From the NCBI RefSeq assembly GCF_009184425.1, contig NZ_WELG01000001.1, positions 1,487,870-1,551,869 of the forward strand: a DNA stretch of 64,000 bases. Reading direction: 5' to 3'. The DNA is from Flagellimonas olearia. Lineage in GTDB: Bacteria > Bacteroidota > Bacteroidia > Flavobacteriales > Flavobacteriaceae. The notes under the pieces are model-generated. The model was not told the origin of the DNA. It saw nothing but the letters and a program-made list of their open reading frames with translations, and did no database searches. How positions within the stretch are numbered: the stretch's first letter is position 1; each line of letters begins with the position of its first letter. Positions 61,709-64,000 of this stretch are shown here, one piece after another. The position numbers were made by a program, and so were the translations under genes.

Positions 61709-61942
61709 TCAATCCTCGTTGTCCCTCCCGAACAGAAAAAACAAAACACCTCCCACGAGTATCAGTAGAATCCTAATGACCCATCCCGCGGTACTGCCCC
61801 AGATGTCTATCCAGGACAAAAGCCTAATGTTATAGTTGAAAATTGACAACACCATGGATATAATTCCCATTGCTGCCAGCACAAGTCCTCCTTGGCCTAA
61901 TTTTACTTTGATATTTTCCATACTAATTGTGGTTTGTTCCAT
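61709..61942 (-). CDS. Small membrane protein, two helices
   Basis: 77 residues from ATG 61942 or ATG 61921. Helices at about 17-35 (GLVLAAMGIISMVLSIF) and 50-71 (GWVIRILLILVGGVLFFLF), with a short charged tail (GRDNED). Such proteins often act as local membrane subunits. It begins the operon with the lipoprotein and cadherin-repeat genes. Function unknown. Confidence 0.75.
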   Translation of the reverse strand: MEQTTISMENIKVKLGQGGLVLAAMGIISMVLSIFNYNIRLLSWIDIWGSTAGWVIRILLILVGGVLFFLFGRDNED

Positions 61943-62158
61943 TTCCAGCTTAGGACAGCCCTGGGAAAGAAGGTGTTTTCTGTAGGTAGTTCCAAGTAAG
62001 AAATGGTTTTCGCAGGTTAAAGCTGCGCCAAAATAATTTCTCGGGAAATGGGGAATGTATATTCGGGAACCCTCAATAAATATTTGTTGGGTCCAAATCG
62101 GAATTCGTTTTGCAACGAACCGTAAATGCTATGGAATCTAGGTTTGAAAAGTAAGAAA

Positions 62159-62896
62159 CTAAGGATGGTTGTAATTAAGAAAAGAAGTCAAGAAACCCTC
62201 TTTTTTTCGAATGGAAACAGGTATTTTTTTTCCATTTTTCAAAAAGATAATACCCGATTTATCATACTTGTCAATGAATTTCAAGTTTACCATGAACGAC
62301 TGATGAGGTCTTGTAAAGGACACCTTTTCAAGCTGTTGTTCATATTCCTTTAAGGGTTTTGAGGCCACATACTTTTTTCCATTGTCCAGGTGGAACGTGG
62401 TATAACCTTTATCAGATTCACAGTACAGTAGCTCTTGCAAATCTATTACCTGAAAACTATCACTCAGGGACAGCACTAAAGTAGAATCGTTTTTGTGCCA
62501 AACTTGTTTTACCGTCTTTATCTGTTTTTTTTGTTCGGTTACGGGCAGTCTTTTGACTTTTTCCAAGGCCAATTGCAGTTCTTCAACATCCACAGGTTTC
62601 AACAAATAGTCAACGGCCCCAATCTTTAACGCCCGCAAAGCGTATTCTTCATATGCGGTGATGAAGATCACTTTGAAATCCAAATGTTCGGTCTGGTCCA
62701 AAAAATCAAAACCGGAACCGTCACTAAGGTTGATGTCCAAAAAGATTAGGTTCGGCTTACAAGCATTGGTCACCACTACCGCTTCTTTGACAGAACCGCA
62801 TTCCCCTATGACCTCCACATCGGTTTCAATGGATTTCAACAAATTGAGCAGTCCTTTTCTAATATATTCTTTGTCTTCTACCAACAGTGCTTTCAT
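62159..62896 (-). CDS. LytTR-family response regulator
   Basis: 245 residues: receiver domain (about 1-120) with acidic pocket E7-D8, phospho-acceptor D54 (LIFLDINLSDGSG) and K near 104 (LLKPVD); LytTR DNA-binding domain (about 145-243: LLYCESDKGYTTFHLDNGK, KEYEQQLEKVSFTRPHQSFMVNL). The start overlaps the kinase stop in ATGA, so the two are coupled. It binds direct repeats upstream of target genes. The nearby cadherin-repeat operon is a possible target. The 216-bp gap 61943-62158 shows no further feature. Confidence 0.95.
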   Translation of the reverse strand: MKALLVEDKEYIRKGLLNLLKSIETDVEVIGECGSVKEAVVVTNACKPNLIFLDINLSDGSGFDFLDQTEHLDFKVIFITAYEEYALRALKIGAVDYLLKPVDVEELQLALEKVKRLPVTEQKKQIKTVKQVWHKNDSTLVLSLSDSFQVIDLQELLYCESDKGYTTFHLDNGKKYVASKPLKEYEQQLEKVSFTRPHQSFMVNLKFIDKYDKSGIIFLKNGKKIPVSIRKKEGFLTSFLNYNHP

Positions 62897-64000
62897 GCGG
62901 CCTCAAGTTTTTTATAGGGTATCACCAATGTCACGACCGTACCCCTTTCGTGGTACCTTGCCCGGTCTTCAATGGTAACCGATCCATTCATTTTAAAATC
63001 TTTCGACAATATTTTTAGACGCTCCGAGGTTATGGCCGTTGCCAATGATTTCTTTCCGTTCCCTTTGTTTTCTTTATGGGAATCAATGCCAATCCCGTTG
63101 TCGGTTATCGTACAGATCAACGCTCCGTTTACATATTTGATAAGGGTTGCCAATTCCCTATCACCCTCAAGATCGGTAAACGCATGTTCAATGGCATTTT
63201 CAATGAAAGGCTGAATGAGCATGGGGGGGATTTCAAACAAAGAAGTGTCTAGGGCTTCATCAATTTCAATGGTATAATTGTATGCATCACTTTCCAGGTT
63301 ATGAAGCTCAAGATAGTTTTCCAAAGCCCTGATCTCTTGCGAAAGTAGTACCATTTTATCCCGTGAATTTTCCAATGTTATCCGCAAAAGCCTAGAAAAT
63401 CTTGACAAATAGCGAACTGACTTTTTCTCTTCCTTATTGAGTATCATGCCTTGTAGGACGGACAACGAGTTGAAGATAAAATGTGGTGTCATTTGTGATC
63501 GCAACAATTTTTGCTCCGTGACAATATTCTGGTTTTTGATCTTGATGGTATGGAATTTCTGATAGAAGACCATGGACCCCAACAAAATCGACACCAATAA
63601 AATACCAATAACCGCCCAAAGGTAATTTTGACGAGATCTGACCAGGTCTTGTGATGTTGTCATCACCGTTTTGGTCAGCTCCAGTTCCCGGATACTGGCA
63701 GAATCCAAGGCCTGCTTGTACTTGTATTCATATTCCAACTGGGCAACCTTTTCCACATTCTCTTTATTAAAAAGGCTATCGTTCAATGATTTGAATCGCT
63801 GGTGGCTTTCAAGAGCATCCTTGTAATTTCCTGTATTTTTGTAAATTTCGAAAAGCAGTTCCTGCGCCATACTTTGGTATAATAAAAGACCATGGTCTTC
63901 GGCCAACTTCTTGCTTTTTAAGGCATTGGTAAGTGCTTTATTATAGTCATGTTGATTTGCATTTACCTTCGCTAACCCCCAGTAAGAAATACATAAACCT
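62893..64000 (-). CDS. LytS-type sensor histidine kinase with TPR sensor (5' end outside window)
   Basis: 369 codons visible and open to the right edge; the start is outside. TPR-like repeats (about the first 90 visible residues, including DYNKALTNALKSKKLAE and GNYKDALESHQRFKSL) precede a membrane helix (NYLWAVIGILLVSILLGSMVF) and a His_kinase domain with H in RSQMTPHFIFNSLSVL, then the HATPase with N in PMLIQPFIENAIEHAF and DNGIGI. It phosphorylates the LytTR regulator encoded 4 bp overlapping downstream. Confidence 0.95.
   Translation of the reverse strand, partial: GLCISYWGLAKVNANQHDYNKALTNALKSKKLAEDHGLLLYQSMAQELLFEIYKNTGNYKDALESHQRFKSLNDSLFNKENVEKVAQLEYEYKYKQALDSASIRELELTKTVMTTSQDLVRSRQNYLWAVIGILLVSILLGSMVFYQKFHTIKIKNQNIVTEQKLLRSQMTPHFIFNSLSVLQGMILNKEEKKSVRYLSRFSRLLRITLENSRDKMVLLSQEIRALENYLELHNLESDAYNYTIEIDEALDTSLFEIPPMLIQPFIENAIEHAFTDLEGDRELATLIKYVNGALICTITDNGIGIDSHKENKGNGKKSLATAITSERLKILSKDFKMNGSVTIEDRARYHERGTVVTLVIPYKKLEAA

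Overview
The window looks like a chromosome segment of a marine Flavobacteriaceae (Bacteroidota), possibly near Muricauda/Allomuricauda; the genus is an inference. Support comes from two SusC-type outer-membrane proteins, a SusD lipoprotein, an ECF sigma/FecR pair, a hybrid two-component sensor, many lipoproteins, little Shine-Dalgarno signal, and promoters of the Bacteroidota type (TTG/TTTG, about 19 bp, then TAnnTTTG). No rRNA, tRNA, CRISPR array, prophage or complete insertion sequence was seen.

Layout. 1-2.2 kb: a SusC gene running off the left edge (minus). 2.5-11.9 kb: a small secreted protein, thioredoxin reductase, an aspartic-protease/ATP-grasp fusion, an RMD1-family membrane protein, VOC and Nudix proteins, then a polyamine operon (arginine decarboxylase, agmatinase, deoxyhypusine-synthase-like enzyme) behind a promoter and a foldable 5' leader. 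12-14.8 kb: a two-subunit molybdenum hydroxylase. 14.9-17.6 kb: a 40-residue secreted microprotein with its own promoter and an alkylation-repair operon (AraC-methyltransferase, Oxygenase-NA type dioxygenase, stand-alone Ada zinc domain, AlkB). 17.7-19.6 kb: a WYL regulator divergent from a DinB-family enzyme and a small HMA-like protein.

19.9-40.2 kb is the main accessory block, a polysaccharide-utilisation-like locus on the plus strand: ECF sigma, FecR, STN-SusC, SusD, a surface FG-GAP/UnbV lipoprotein, a DUF5107-TPR protein, a sorbosone-dehydrogenase-like cytochrome c lipoprotein, an exported amidohydrolase, a Tat-exported PLP enzyme of the SelA/DgaE family and a RidA-type lipoprotein, closed by an AraC regulator divergent from a PhyH dioxygenase. 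Every catabolic product from the amidohydrolase to RidA carries an export signal. This suggests an extracytoplasmic route: oxidise an (amino)sugar, remove the acyl group, eliminate ammonia, and hydrolyse the enamine. It is the best candidate here for an undescribed system.

40.3-46.4 kb: Mn-type superoxide dismutase divergent from a SufR-like iron-sulfur regulator, with an inverted repeat over the sod promoter, then a 1504-residue hybrid sensor with an unusual multi-helix membrane module. 46.4-59.4 kb: two converging runs of poorly known envelope genes, the plus-strand run led by tandem 21-bp-spaced palindromic repeats and ending in a Tat/lipoprotein transglutaminase-like-VWA protein, the minus-strand run being a tight nine-gene operon with a cytoplasmic HtrA-like protease carrying a zinc ribbon and YbjN-like domain. 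59.4-64 kb: a cadherin-repeat surface lipoprotein, two small membrane-associated proteins and a LytS/LytTR two-component pair running off the right edge.
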